DNA of 21,817 nucleotides from CAZGYE01 sp964530165. Lineage in GTDB: Bacteria; Planctomycetota; Planctomycetia; Planctomycetales; Planctomycetaceae. Where the stretch lies: NCBI GenBank assembly GCA_964530165.1, contig CAZGYE010000066.1, forward strand, positions 1 through 21,817. Direction: 5' to 3'. The position numbers and the translations under genes are program-made. Positions 1-6,537 of this stretch are shown in pieces. The notes below the pieces were generated by a model that had not been told where the DNA came from, did no database searches, and worked only from the letters and a program-made list of their open reading frames with translations. Position 1 is the first letter of the stretch, and every line of letters starts with the position of its first letter.

Positions 1-105
1 GTGGGGTTTTGGGGGGCGCGGGATCGCGTGGACATTTTCTCGCCACAGTTGCTTCTGCAGCGTAGGCAGGACCTTTTCACGATATTCTACAAGTAACCTG
101 GTCAT
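1..105 (-). CDS. rplE: 50S ribosomal protein L5, N-terminal 35 residues (cut by window edge)
   Basis: Only the first 35 codons are in the window, starting from ATG at 103-105 and running off the left edge in frame. The protein begins MTRLLVEYREKVLPTLQKQL and continues to an N-V-x-x-I-P-R-P stretch, the usual L5 start (Arg-Leu-Leu, Tyr-Arg-Glu, then a short helix and the conserved Val-Pro/Ile-Pro segment). L5 binds 5S rRNA in the central protuberance of the large subunit. It follows rplX after a 70-base gap, the standard spc order rplN-rplX-rplE. The call rests on start motif and position; most of the protein is unseen. Confidence 0.88.
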   Translation of the reverse strand, partial: MTRLLVEYREKVLPTLQKQLWRENVHAIPRPPKPH

Positions 106-175
106 AATCTCGAACTGATGCGTGTTTCAGAAAACCGGCCATTCCCAAACTTGGTCTTGTCTCCACTGGAACCTG

Positions 176-532
176 TCAAGACGACTTGGCGGCGTAGCGG
201 GCTTTCGGCGGGCTAACCGTTCCCAGTGAGCTACCGCACTTCCTACAGAAGCGTTCTTTGCCGCCGTTGTCGAGATACCGATAACCGGCCCGCGTTCCCC
301 GATTGCACGAGTCACAGTAAAGCAGGCAATTCGAGCTGTCAATCGGCATCTCAAGGTTCAATCGACCACCCTGCGGGCTCTTCGGGTGACCGCGACGCAC
401 GTGCTTGAACACGCGATTGATTCCCTCGACCAATAGCTTTCCCTCACCCAGAGCCTGAATGACCTTGTGAGGTGCGGGGCCGGCATCGTCGCCGGCAACC
501 ACTTGCACTGAGTCTCCTTGTTTGATCTTCAT
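176..532 (-). CDS. rplX: 50S ribosomal protein L24
   Basis: L24 is an early assembly protein that binds the 5' part of 23S rRNA near the exit tunnel. The 118-residue product (about 104 in E. coli) starts MKIKQGDSVQVVAG, a KOW-type fold, with the family's V-E-G-I-N segment near residue 35. Its C-terminal half carries two Cys-x-x-Cys pairs, C73/C76 and C96/C99, spaced like a small zinc ribbon; such pairs occur in many bacterial L24 proteins. Its ATG begins 3 bases after the rplN stop, and its Shine-Dalgarno-like GAGG lies inside the last rplN codons, so translation of the two is probably coupled. Confidence 0.96.
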   Translation of the reverse strand: MKIKQGDSVQVVAGDDAGPAPHKVIQALGEGKLLVEGINRVFKHVRRGHPKSPQGGRLNLEMPIDSSNCLLYCDSCNRGTRAGYRYLDNGGKERFCRKCGSSLGTVSPPKARYAAKSS

Positions 533-535
533 CGG

Positions 536-904
536 TCACACTACCTCGCTGGCCAGGCTGATGATCTTCATATACCGCCGTTCGCGGAGCTCGCGGGCAA
601 CCGCTCCGAAAATCCGCGTGCCCTGAGGGTTTCCATCGTTGTCGATCAGCACAATCGCGTTGCGATCGAATCGCACGTAACTGCCGTCCGACCTCCGGGT
701 TGGCTGCCGGCAGCGAACGATCACGCCGCGCACCACGTCGCCCGGCTTAACCTGACTTCCCGGAATGGCCTTCTGAATGCTCACGACGATGACGTCGCCC
801 ACACCGGCAAACCGCCGTTTGGTGCCGCCGAGCACCTTAATGCAGCGAGCCACCTTGGCACCGGAATTATCGGCGACGTCCAAGAGTGTCTGCATTTGAA
901 TCAT
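536..904 (-). CDS. rplN: 50S ribosomal protein L14
   Basis: L14 sits at the subunit interface of the large subunit, contacting 16S rRNA helix 14 and L19. The product has 122 residues, as in E. coli, and opens MIQMQTLLDVADNSGAK, the near-invariant L14 start, with C-I-K-V-L-G-G, F-A-G-V-G-D and G-T-R-I-F-G following in order and the typical Y-M-K-I-I-S-L-A end. The frame is open for 77 codons further upstream into rpsQ, but that part is unrelated to L14, so ATG at 902-904 is chosen. It lies 40 bases after rpsQ. Confidence 0.97.
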   Translation of the reverse strand: MIQMQTLLDVADNSGAKVARCIKVLGGTKRRFAGVGDVIVVSIQKAIPGSQVKPGDVVRGVIVRCRQPTRRSDGSYVRFDRNAIVLIDNDGNPQGTRIFGAVARELRERRYMKIISLASEVV

Positions 905-944
905 TGGTGACTTCCACTTCAAAACCCACGGGAACCGATCGGCT

Positions 945-1193
945 TCATGCCTCAGGAGCCGTCTTGACGACGCGCACCAAGTCCCAGCGCTTCGTCCTCG
1001 ATCGCGGGCGACTTTCGACAATCTCGACCACGTCCCCCGCTTTGGCGGTGCTTTCTTCGTCATGCACGTGACAAACCGTTTTGCCGCGCACAATTTTTCC
1101 GTACTTCTGATGCCGATACAGCCGCTCGATTTCAACCCGGAGCGTTTTCTGCATCTTGTCGCTGGTGACGACCCCTGTCAGTTTTTTCCTCAT
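945..1193 (-). CDS. rpsQ: 30S ribosomal protein S17
   Basis: S17 is a primary 16S rRNA-binding protein needed early in small-subunit assembly. The 82-residue product shows the family pattern: G-x-V-x-S-D-K-M-x-K-T near residues 7-17, then H-x-K-Y-G-K, a central H-D-E segment, the G-D-V-V-E-I strand and an S-R-P-x-S-x-T-K-R-W motif. Length matches the usual 80-90. A clear GAGGAA lies about 9 bases before ATG 1191-1193. It follows rpmC after 20 bases, as in standard S10 operons. Confidence 0.97.
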   Translation of the reverse strand: MRKKLTGVVTSDKMQKTLRVEIERLYRHQKYGKIVRGKTVCHVHDEESTAKAGDVVEIVESRPRSRTKRWDLVRVVKTAPEA

Positions 1194-1213
1194 CTGTGAT
1201 TCCTCGAAGTCCC

Positions 1214-1432
1214 TTACGGTGCGCCTTCGGAAGGTCGTACGCTATTGGCTCGCGCGGTTTGAATCGTCTTGATGCGAGCGATCGTCCGCCGTAACTTCAT
1301 CAGGTTGCTGGGCGCGTCGAGACGTTCGGTTGCCGCCTGAAACCGCAGCCGAAACAACTCCTGCTGCGTTTCGCGGATTTCATGCGTCAATTGCTCGTCG
1401 CTCATTTCGCGTAATTCGCCGGCTTTGGTCAT
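1214..1432 (-). CDS. rpmC: 50S ribosomal protein L29
   Basis: L29 lies at the peptide-exit rim next to L23, where it helps form the docking site for signal recognition particle and trigger factor. The 72-residue product has the two-helix family pattern: E-L-R-E-M-S-D-E-Q-L at residues 5-14, the E-L-F-R-L-R-F-Q motif, and the closing L-x-R-T-I-A-R-I-x-T segment. The frame stays open 28 codons upstream into rplP, but those codons do not look like L29, so ATG 1430-1432 is used. It begins 14 bases after the rplP stop, without an obvious Shine-Dalgarno site. Confidence 0.94.
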   Translation of the reverse strand: MTKAGELREMSDEQLTHEIRETQQELFRLRFQAATERLDAPSNLMKLRRTIARIKTIQTARANSVRPSEGAP

Positions 1433-1446
1433 CGTTGTTCGCCACT

Positions 1447-1866
1447 TCAAATCTTCGGTCGACGGCCGATCAATCGCACTCGAACGGGAAGTTTGTAAGC
1501 GACCCGCGCGAAACATTCCCGGGCTGCTTCGTGCGAAACGCCCGCCAGTTCAAACAGGATGGTTCCCGGTTTGACCACCGCGACCCAATGGTCCGGCTCT
1601 CCCTTGCCTTTTCCCATGCGTGTTTCCAGCGGACGGGCCGTCACCGGCTGATGCGGGAAGATGCGGATGTACAATTTCCCCTCTCCGCGCACGTACTGCG
1701 TGGCGGCAATTCTGCAGGCCTCGATGGTGGCGGCACTGATGTGGCCGGGCTCCATCGACTGCAGACCCCAATCGCCGAACGCCACGGTGTTCCCCCGCGA
1801 CGCATTACCTCTTATGCGACCTCTTTGCTTTTTGCGGTGCTTGACCCGCCTTGGCATGAGCGCCAT
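1447..1866 (-). CDS. rplP: 50S ribosomal protein L16
   Basis: L16 shapes the A-site tRNA-binding region of the large subunit and is a late assembly protein. The 139-residue product starts MALMPRRVKHRKKQRGR and keeps the G-x-x-A-L/V-x-x-x-E-x-G core and the K-P-G-T-I-L-F-E-L-A-G-V segment. ATG 1864-1866 is chosen over ATG at 1857 because GAGGA stands about 8 bases before it; this gives the common L16 length. The start lies inside rpsC: the two genes overlap by 62 bases in different frames. The Shine-Dalgarno site is therefore within the acidic C-terminal codons of rpsC. Confidence 0.95.
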   Translation of the reverse strand: MALMPRRVKHRKKQRGRIRGNASRGNTVAFGDWGLQSMEPGHISAATIEACRIAATQYVRGEGKLYIRIFPHQPVTARPLETRMGKGKGEPDHWVAVVKPGTILFELAGVSHEAARECFARVAYKLPVRVRLIGRRPKI

Positions 1867-2506
1867 CGCCGGATTCCTCGTCTTCGTAGTCACCCAGATC
1901 GATCCAGACCTTCACTCCAATCACACCCTGCGGCGTCCGCGAGACGGCGAACCCGTAGTCGATGTGTCTGCGGATCGTCGAGAGTGGGATCGACCCGCGA
2001 TTTGCCTTTTCAACTCGTGACATCTCGGACCCGCCGAGCCGTCCCGAGAGCTGAATCTTGATTCCGTGAACACCGGCCTCCATGACCTCATCCAGCGTCC
2101 GTTTGACAGTCCGCCGGAAACTGCCCCGTTTGGCAAGCTGTTGAGCCATCTTCTCAGCCACCAGAACGGCGCTTTTTAGCGGCGCGTTGACCTCGACGAT
2201 CTTCAACTCCATCCGCCGGCCGGTGAAATCCTCCAACTCTGCCTTGAGCCGATCGACCTCCTGCCCTTTGCGGCCGATGATGATTCCGGGACGCGCGGTA
2301 GACAGGTATACGACAACCTGGTCCCGCGTCCGTTCGATTTCAATTTTCGGAATTTCCGCGAACAGGTACTTCGTTTTGATGAAAGTCCGGATCTTGTAGT
2401 CTTCAACCAGCAGATCGCCGAACTCCTTCTTCGGCGCGTACCAGCGGCTCCGCCAATCTTCGACAACTCCGACGCGGTATCCAGTCGGACGAACTTTTTG
2501 TCCCAT
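1805..2506 (-). CDS. rpsC: 30S ribosomal protein S3
   Basis: S3 lies at the mRNA entry side of the small subunit and contributes to mRNA helicase activity. The 233-residue product equals the E. coli length. It starts MGQKVRPTGYRVGVVEDWRS, has a type II KH domain with the G-R-K-G loop at residues 78-81, and a C-terminal S3 domain with S-G-R-L-G-G-S-E-M-S-R and the G-V-I-G-V-K-V-W-I segment. The last 29 or so residues are a charged, probably disordered tail (E-D-E-E-S-G-D, then Lys-rich). The codons for this tail overlap the start of rplP by 62 bases. Confidence 0.97.
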   Translation of the reverse strand: MGQKVRPTGYRVGVVEDWRSRWYAPKKEFGDLLVEDYKIRTFIKTKYLFAEIPKIEIERTRDQVVVYLSTARPGIIIGRKGQEVDRLKAELEDFTGRRMELKIVEVNAPLKSAVLVAEKMAQQLAKRGSFRRTVKRTLDEVMEAGVHGIKIQLSGRLGGSEMSRVEKANRGSIPLSTIRRHIDYGFAVSRTPQGVIGVKVWIDLGDYEDEESGDGAHAKAGQAPQKAKRSHKR

Positions 2507-2533
2507 GATCCGGAAATCCTTACTGTGATTCTG

Positions 2534-2878
2534 CTAGACCACCTCGGGAACGTCGATCGCCACGTGAATGTGCGACGAACGTCGGCGAATTGTGAACGCC
2601 ATCCCGCGGGCCCGCGGCCGTATCCGCTTGAACATTGGACCGCCATCGACGTGCACTTCGGCGATCGTCAATCTGTCGACGTTGCGCGCCCCTCTTTCCT
2701 CGGCATTGGCCATGGCACTTCTGAGCACCTTTTCCAACATCCGCGCCCCTCGGTTGGGGAGATGCCGCAACGCGTTCAGGCCTTCTGAGGCGGGCATCCC
2801 GCGGATCATGTCGGCAAAAGGTCGCACCTTGGTCGCCGAAATGCGAGCGAAACGATGCCTGGCCTTGATCAGCGCCAT
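2534..2878 (-). CDS. rplV: 50S ribosomal protein L22
   Basis: L22 lines the peptide exit tunnel; its long beta-hairpin forms the tunnel constriction with L4. The 114-residue product has the family's early R-x-S-x-x-K-x-R segment (here R-I-S-A-T-K-V-R), the A-N-A-E-E-R-G motif near the middle, and the hairpin M-F-K-R-I-R-P-R-A-R-G followed by R-R-S-S-H-I. Hairpin length looks ordinary, so I see no deletion of the macrolide-resistance kind. It sits between rpsS (92-base gap) and rpsC (27-base gap), the standard order. Confidence 0.96.
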   Translation of the reverse strand: MALIKARHRFARISATKVRPFADMIRGMPASEGLNALRHLPNRGARMLEKVLRSAMANAEERGARNVDRLTIAEVHVDGGPMFKRIRPRARGMAFTIRRRSSHIHVAIDVPEVV

Positions 2879-2954
2879 GACGATTGCTCCCAGACACTAC
2901 GCGTCATTATCTCTCCCGTCCTGAATATCCCGTTGCGACTTGGTGAGCCGCTTT

Positions 2955-2969
2955 GACATTCGTCATTCG
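2955..2969. repeat. Short intergenic repeat, copy between rpsS and rplV
   Basis: The minus strand reads CGAATGACGAATGTC, starting one base after the rpsS stop codon. It matches 14 of 15 bases of the copy at 14087-14101 in front of rpoC. Two copies in two gaps of one window suggest a family of dispersed short repeats in this genome. Confidence 0.5.
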
Positions 2970-2970
2970 C

Positions 2971-3240
2971 TTATCTCTTCCCCTTCGCCCCGTGGCCCCG
3001 GAAAGTCCGTGTCGGTGCGAACTCGCCCAACTTGTGTCCCACCATTTCTTCGGTCACGTAAACGTTAATATGAGCACGGCCATTGTGAACGAGGAACGTG
3101 TGCCCTACAAATTCGGGCGAGATGGTCGACCGCCGGGCCCAGGTCTTAATAGGTTCCTTGCTCCTCGAGGCATCCAACCGCGCAATCCTTTTCAACAACT
3201 TTTCGTCGACGTAAGGACCTTTCTTTAGTGATCGTCCCAT
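2971..3240 (-). CDS. rpsS: 30S ribosomal protein S19
   Basis: S19 sits in the head of the small subunit, partners with S13 and contacts A-site tRNA and the B1a bridge. The 89-residue product has the invariant start MGRSLKKGPYVDEKLLKR, the T-W-A-R-R-S-T-I-S-P-E-F-V-G-H-T segment, H-N-G-R-x-H-I-N-V-Y-V-T-E-E-M-V-G-H-K-L-G-E-F in pieces as expected, and the F-R-G-H end. The gene follows rplB after 59 bases. A short repeat of the CGAATGACGAATG type starts directly after its stop codon. Confidence 0.97.
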   Translation of the reverse strand: MGRSLKKGPYVDEKLLKRIARLDASRSKEPIKTWARRSTISPEFVGHTFLVHNGRAHINVYVTEEMVGHKLGEFAPTRTFRGHGAKGKR

Positions 3241-3299
3241 GCTGTGGTCCTCAACGATTTGTTTCCAACGCGAAACTCAATGTATCCCCTCAGACTGTC

Positions 3300-4157
3300 C
3301 TAAACCTTCAGCGCACCGTAACGCCGCGACTTGCGTCGCCGAATGATCGCTTTCGACGAAGCCTTGCGACGCTTGCGAGTGCGTCCCCCCTTGGCCAGCT
3401 TTCCGGTGGGACTGCACGGGTGACGTCCGCCCGCGCTGCGGCCCTCGCCGCCGCCCATGGGATGCGCCACGGGATTCATGGCCGTCCCCCGCACGTGGGG
3501 GCGACGTCCCATCCAGCGTTTGCGGCCAGCCTTGCCCAGCACAATGCTCATGTGCTCCGCGTTGCCGATTTCACCAATGGTTGCCCGGCAACTGCTCGGC
3601 AGCCGACGAACCTCGCCCGACGGCAGCGTGATCTGCGCCCATCTGCCTTCCCGGGCGTTCATCACGGCCGAGGCACCGGCGCTGCGGCACAATTGGCCAC
3701 CTTTGCCCGGCTGCATTTCGACGTTGTGGATTGTGGTGCCCGGCGGAATTCGTGACAACGGCAGGCAATTGCCGATGTTCGGCTCGGCTTCGGGACCGCT
3801 CGTGACGGTATCACCGGCCGTCAGGCCGTCCGGCGCCAGAATGTACCGCTTCTCACCGTCGGCATAGTGCAACAGCGCGATCCGCGCCGTGCGGTTGGGG
3901 TCATACTCGATGAAAGCGACCTTGGCGGGGACCGCATCCTTGTTCCGTTTGAAATCAATAATGCGGTACAACCTCTTGTGACCGCCCCCGCGATGCCGGG
4001 CCGTGATTTTTCCCTGATTATTTCGCCCGGCCTTTTTCTTCGCGCGGACGACCAGCGACTTGTGCGGCTTTTTCTTGCGGTCGGTGATCTCCACGAAATC
4101 ACTGACCGTCGCGCCGCGACGTCCGGGAGTGGTCGGCTTATAACGTCGAATTCCCAT
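3300..4157 (-). CDS. rplB: 50S ribosomal protein L2
   Basis: L2 is a primary 23S rRNA-binding protein required for subunit association and for a working peptidyl-transferase centre. The product has 285 residues (273 in E. coli). It shows the G-R-N-N-Q-G-K-I-T-x-R-H-R-G-G-G-H-K segment, the D-F-K-R-N-K-D motif, H-N-V-E-M-Q-P-G-K-G-G-Q-L and the G-G-G-E-G-R loop near residues 235-240. The loop reads N-P-V-A-H-P-M where E. coli has N-P-V-D-H-P-H: the functional His (E. coli H229, here H232) is kept, but the preceding Asp is Ala. The C-terminus is strongly basic. It begins 11 bases after rplW. Confidence 0.97.
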   Translation of the reverse strand: MGIRRYKPTTPGRRGATVSDFVEITDRKKKPHKSLVVRAKKKAGRNNQGKITARHRGGGHKRLYRIIDFKRNKDAVPAKVAFIEYDPNRTARIALLHYADGEKRYILAPDGLTAGDTVTSGPEAEPNIGNCLPLSRIPPGTTIHNVEMQPGKGGQLCRSAGASAVMNAREGRWAQITLPSGEVRRLPSSCRATIGEIGNAEHMSIVLGKAGRKRWMGRRPHVRGTAMNPVAHPMGGGEGRSAGGRHPCSPTGKLAKGGRTRKRRKASSKAIIRRRKSRRYGALKV

Positions 4158-4168
4158 AACTCATTCCA

Positions 4169-4477
4169 CTAGAAGAAGGCGATGCGATCTTCCTCGTGAA
4201 GCTCGACAATCGCTTTTTTCCAACTTTTCGTATAGCCGTAAGTATACTTGTGCCGGCGGGGTTTTCCTTTGCGGTTCTGGGTTCGCACACCGACGACACG
4301 GACGTTCCACAACTCTTCGACGGCTCTCCTGATCTCCTGCTTGGTCGCCCGCGGGTTGACCGCGAACGTGTACGCGTTGTACTGCTCTGAGAGAAAGGTT
4401 CCCTTCTCGGTCACCAACGGGCGCAAGACGATCTGGTACGGTTCGAGCTTGACACCGGATTGAGTTTCCATCGCCAT
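4169..4477 (-). CDS. rplW: 50S ribosomal protein L23
   Basis: L23 sits at the tunnel exit and is the main ribosomal contact for trigger factor and signal recognition particle. The product has 102 residues, close to the usual 95-100. It has the family's L-R-P-L-V-T-E-K motif at about residues 18-25, Y-T-F-A-V-N-P-R-A-T-K-x-E-I-R-R-A-V-E-E, the V-x-V-V-G-V-R-T segment, and the basic loop G-K-P-R-R-H before K-K-A-I-V. The first ATG (4475-4477) is used because AGGGA stands about 8 bases upstream; a second ATG two codons later is possible. It follows rplD after 26 bases. Confidence 0.95.
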   Translation of the reverse strand: MAMETQSGVKLEPYQIVLRPLVTEKGTFLSEQYNAYTFAVNPRATKQEIRRAVEELWNVRVVGVRTQNRKGKPRRHKYTYGYTKSWKKAIVELHEEDRIAFF

Positions 4478-4503
4478 TGCCGTTTTCCCTCAGCGCGTAC
4501 CCG

Positions 4504-5160
4504 TCACTCTTCTGCCGTCGATGAACCGTTGCCTTGACCACTGTCTCCCCGCAATCGATCCAGCGCCGCCCGGGTCACGAGCAGTTGTTTCTGGTGCAGC
4601 AGGTCGTAGGCGTTCAAGCCGCTCGCCGGCGAGACCCGCAGGTTCGCAATGTTCCGCGAGGACTTCCAGATGTTGGGATCATGCGCCGCGATCGTCAGCA
4701 GGCAACTGGTCTGGGACAATCCGAGCGACTTCAGGATGCCGGCGACGATCTTCGTTTTCGGCTTTTCGACGATCAGATTGTCCAGAACGGTGACCTCGTC
4801 GTCGAGAAACTTGCTGAGCAGGGCCATACGGGTTGCCAGCTTGACCGCCTTTTTCGGTAGCCGATAGCTCCAGTCAACCGGAACTTTGGCAAACGTATGG
4901 CCGCCGCCACGCCGCAACGCAGTCCTTCTGGAACCGGCCCGCGCCCGGCCGGTCCCTTTCTGCCGATACAGCTTCTGCGTGCTGCCTTCCACGTCGCTGC
5001 GTGATTTGGTCTTCACCGTACCGACCCGACGGTTTGCCTCGTACATCACCACCACGTCGTGCAGCAGTTGTTTGTTGATTCCGGGCGCCAGCTCGTCGGG
5101 ATCGAACTCATAGGTCCCCACGTCCTGCCCGGTTGTGTTCCGAATGGGTACGGAAATCAT
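4504..5160 (-). CDS. rplD: 50S ribosomal protein L4
   Basis: L4 reaches into the exit tunnel and, in E. coli, also represses its own S10 operon; whether that occurs here is unknown. The product has 218 residues (201 in E. coli). The tunnel loop is clear: R-Q-K-G-T-G-R-A-R-A-G-S at about residues 68-79, then R-R-G-G-G-H-T-F. The C-terminal half has the N-L-R-V and N-A-Y-D-L-L segment typical of the family. About 17 extra C-terminal residues are rich in Gly, Ser and Glu. It follows rplC after 14 bases. Confidence 0.95.
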   Translation of the reverse strand: MISVPIRNTTGQDVGTYEFDPDELAPGINKQLLHDVVVMYEANRRVGTVKTKSRSDVEGSTQKLYRQKGTGRARAGSRRTALRRGGGHTFAKVPVDWSYRLPKKAVKLATRMALLSKFLDDEVTVLDNLIVEKPKTKIVAGILKSLGLSQTSCLLTIAAHDPNIWKSSRNIANLRVSPASGLNAYDLLHQKQLLVTRAALDRLRGDSGQGNGSSTAEE

Positions 5161-5174
5161 GGCTGTTTACCAAT

Positions 5175-5867
5175 TCACCGCTTACTAGTCTGACGGATTT
5201 CCACGAATCCACCGTTCGGACCCGGAACCGCGCCGCGGACCAGCAACATGTTGTTCTGCGGATCGACGCGAACCACTTTCAAATGACGAGCCGTGACCTG
5301 CGAGTTTCCATAGCGGCCCGGCATGCGGGTCCCTTTGAGCACCCGAGCCGGATCGGCGCTCATGCCGATCGATCCCGCATGACGGTGCACCCGTTTCACG
5401 CCGTGACTGGCACGCTGACCGTGGAAGTTATGACGCTTCATCACGCCAGCCGTGCCTCGCCCCTTGCTTGTCCCAATGACGTCGACAAACGGAATCTCCG
5501 AAAAAACGTTGACGGTGAGAGTCTGGCCCACTTCACAGCCATGATCCTCACCGTCGGTCCGAAACTCCTTGACAAAACGTTTCGGTTCACAGTCCGGTTT
5601 CGGCAGCAGCTCGACGCCCGCGGCAGCGAGCTGCTTCTGCCTGCGGCTGCCGATGCGGGCCACATGCCCGCGCTCGCTCCGCTTTGAGAGCCGGCGGGGT
5701 TTGTCTTCGAAGCCAAGTTGTATGGCCTCGTAGCCATCACGTTCCCGAATGCGAAGCTGAAGCACGACGCACGGACCGGCTGCGATGACGGTGACGGGGA
5801 CCAAGTTCCCTTCGTCGTCGTAGATCTGCGTCATTCCAACTTTTCGTCCCAGCAATCCGACCGGCAT
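5175..5867 (-). CDS. rplC: 50S ribosomal protein L3
   Basis: L3 is an early-binding large-subunit protein whose loop reaches the peptidyl-transferase centre. The 230-residue product begins MPVGLLGRKVGMTQIYDDEG, the standard L3 start, and carries the V-D-V-I-G-T-S-K-G-R-G-T-A-G-V-M-K-R-H segment, H-R-H-A-G-S-I-G-M and M-P-G-R-Y-G-N. The frame is open 47 codons further upstream, but that part is unlike any L3; ATG 5865-5867, with GGAAGG and GAGAGG just before it, is preferred. The 207-base gap to rpsJ is unusually long for an S10 operon and contains a perfect 7-bp hairpin close to the start. Confidence 0.96.
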   Translation of the reverse strand: MPVGLLGRKVGMTQIYDDEGNLVPVTVIAAGPCVVLQLRIRERDGYEAIQLGFEDKPRRLSKRSERGHVARIGSRRQKQLAAAGVELLPKPDCEPKRFVKEFRTDGEDHGCEVGQTLTVNVFSEIPFVDVIGTSKGRGTAGVMKRHNFHGQRASHGVKRVHRHAGSIGMSADPARVLKGTRMPGRYGNSQVTARHLKVVRVDPQNNMLLVRGAVPGPNGGFVEIRQTSKR

Positions 5868-5890
5868 CCTCTCGCCTTCCACTCGTTCTC

Positions 5891-5908
5891 CAGAGAGCGG
5901 TCTCTCTG
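5891..5908 (-). promoter_or_regulatory. Short hairpin in the rplC leader
   Basis: CAGAGAG at 5891-5897 pairs perfectly with CTCTCTG at 5902-5908 across a 4-base loop. The RNA hairpin would end 23 bases before the rplC start codon, within the long rpsJ-rplC gap. No run of T follows, so it is not a classical terminator. It could affect translation initiation or RNA processing; this is inference from position only. Confidence 0.4.
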
Positions 5909-6075
5909 CGTGCACTCTCCGTGTGGCAACCCCTGTCAATTGTACAAGAAACAGCCGCCCGACCGCCGGACAACGTTCGCCATCCACCTTGACTCGTTCG
6001 AACTTCAACAGCGATCAGGAGCCGCCGGCATCTGGCACTCCCCAGCAGCCTCAACTGCCGGTGAACGCGATTCGA

Positions 6076-6408
6076 TCAACCACCGCCCGCCGAAGCTTTG
6101 ATCTTGATGTCTACACCCGCCGGGAGCGAAAGCTTATTCAACGCATCAATCGTCTTCCCGGTTGGCTGAATGATGTCGATTAACCTCTTGTGTGTGCGAA
6201 TCTCAAACTGCTCGCGCGACTTCTTGTCGATGTGCGGACTCCGTAAAACCGTGTAACGCTCGATGCGCGTCGGCAGGGGAATCGGGCCGTGTACAACCGC
6301 CCCAGTTCGTTTCGCCGTGTCGACAATATCGGTCGCCGATTGATCGAGCACCGAGTGATCGTAGGCCTCCATGCGGATGCGGATTCGTTCTTGACTCGCC
6401 GCGGCCAC
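6076..6408 (-). CDS. rpsJ: 30S ribosomal protein S10
   Basis: S10 is a small-subunit head protein and, with NusB, part of the antitermination complex. The 110-residue product has I-R-I-R-M-E-A-Y-D-H near its start, T-A-K-R-T-G-A-V-V-x-G-P-I-P-L-P-T, R-Y-T-V-L-R-S-P-H-I-D-K-K-S-R-E-Q-F in pieces as expected, and the T-H-K-R-L-I-D-I-I segment. The start codon is GTG (6406-6408), with AGGGAAG about 5 bases upstream. It is the first gene of the S10 block and has its own strong promoter candidate at 6475-6503, giving a leader of roughly 60 bases. No tuf gene precedes it. Confidence 0.96.
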   Translation of the reverse strand: MAAASQERIRIRMEAYDHSVLDQSATDIVDTAKRTGAVVHGPIPLPTRIERYTVLRSPHIDKKSREQFEIRTHKRLIDIIQPTGKTIDALNKLSLPAGVDIKIKASAGGG

Positions 6409-6474
6409 TCAAGCTTCCCTTAGCAAAAGGTTTACGTTGACACCGGCTACACTGTCTCCGGCTGGAAACGCACC

Positions 6475-6503
6475 ATAGTAGTGATGCGATTGGGGTTTGT
6501 CAA
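6475..6503 (-). promoter_or_regulatory. Sigma-70-type promoter for rpsJ / S10 block
   Basis: On the minus strand the -35 box is TTGACA (6498-6503, a perfect match), the spacer is exactly 17 bases, and the -10 box is TACTAT (6475-6480, 4 of 6). It lies in the 129-base gap between the EF-G gene and rpsJ, with transcription expected to start near 6468, about 60 bases before the GTG start. It probably lets the S10 genes be expressed independently of the upstream str genes. Confidence 0.75.
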
Positions 6504-6537
6504 GAAATGGCGGCGAGTTTCGAGAGAAAGTTTCGAC

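Noticed and set aside
1433..1516. In-frame upstream extension of rpmC (28 codons)
   Set aside because: It overlaps the end of rplP, and the residues do not match L29; the internal ATG gives the normal length.
5939..5944. TACAAT box in the rpsJ-rplC gap as a -10 element
   Set aside because: No -35 box is found 16-18 bases upstream, and the extended -10 pattern is not met.
5868..6008. In-frame 47-codon upstream extension of rplC
   Set aside because: The extra residues do not resemble L3, and a good ribosome binding site stands at the internal ATG, which begins the standard L3 sequence.
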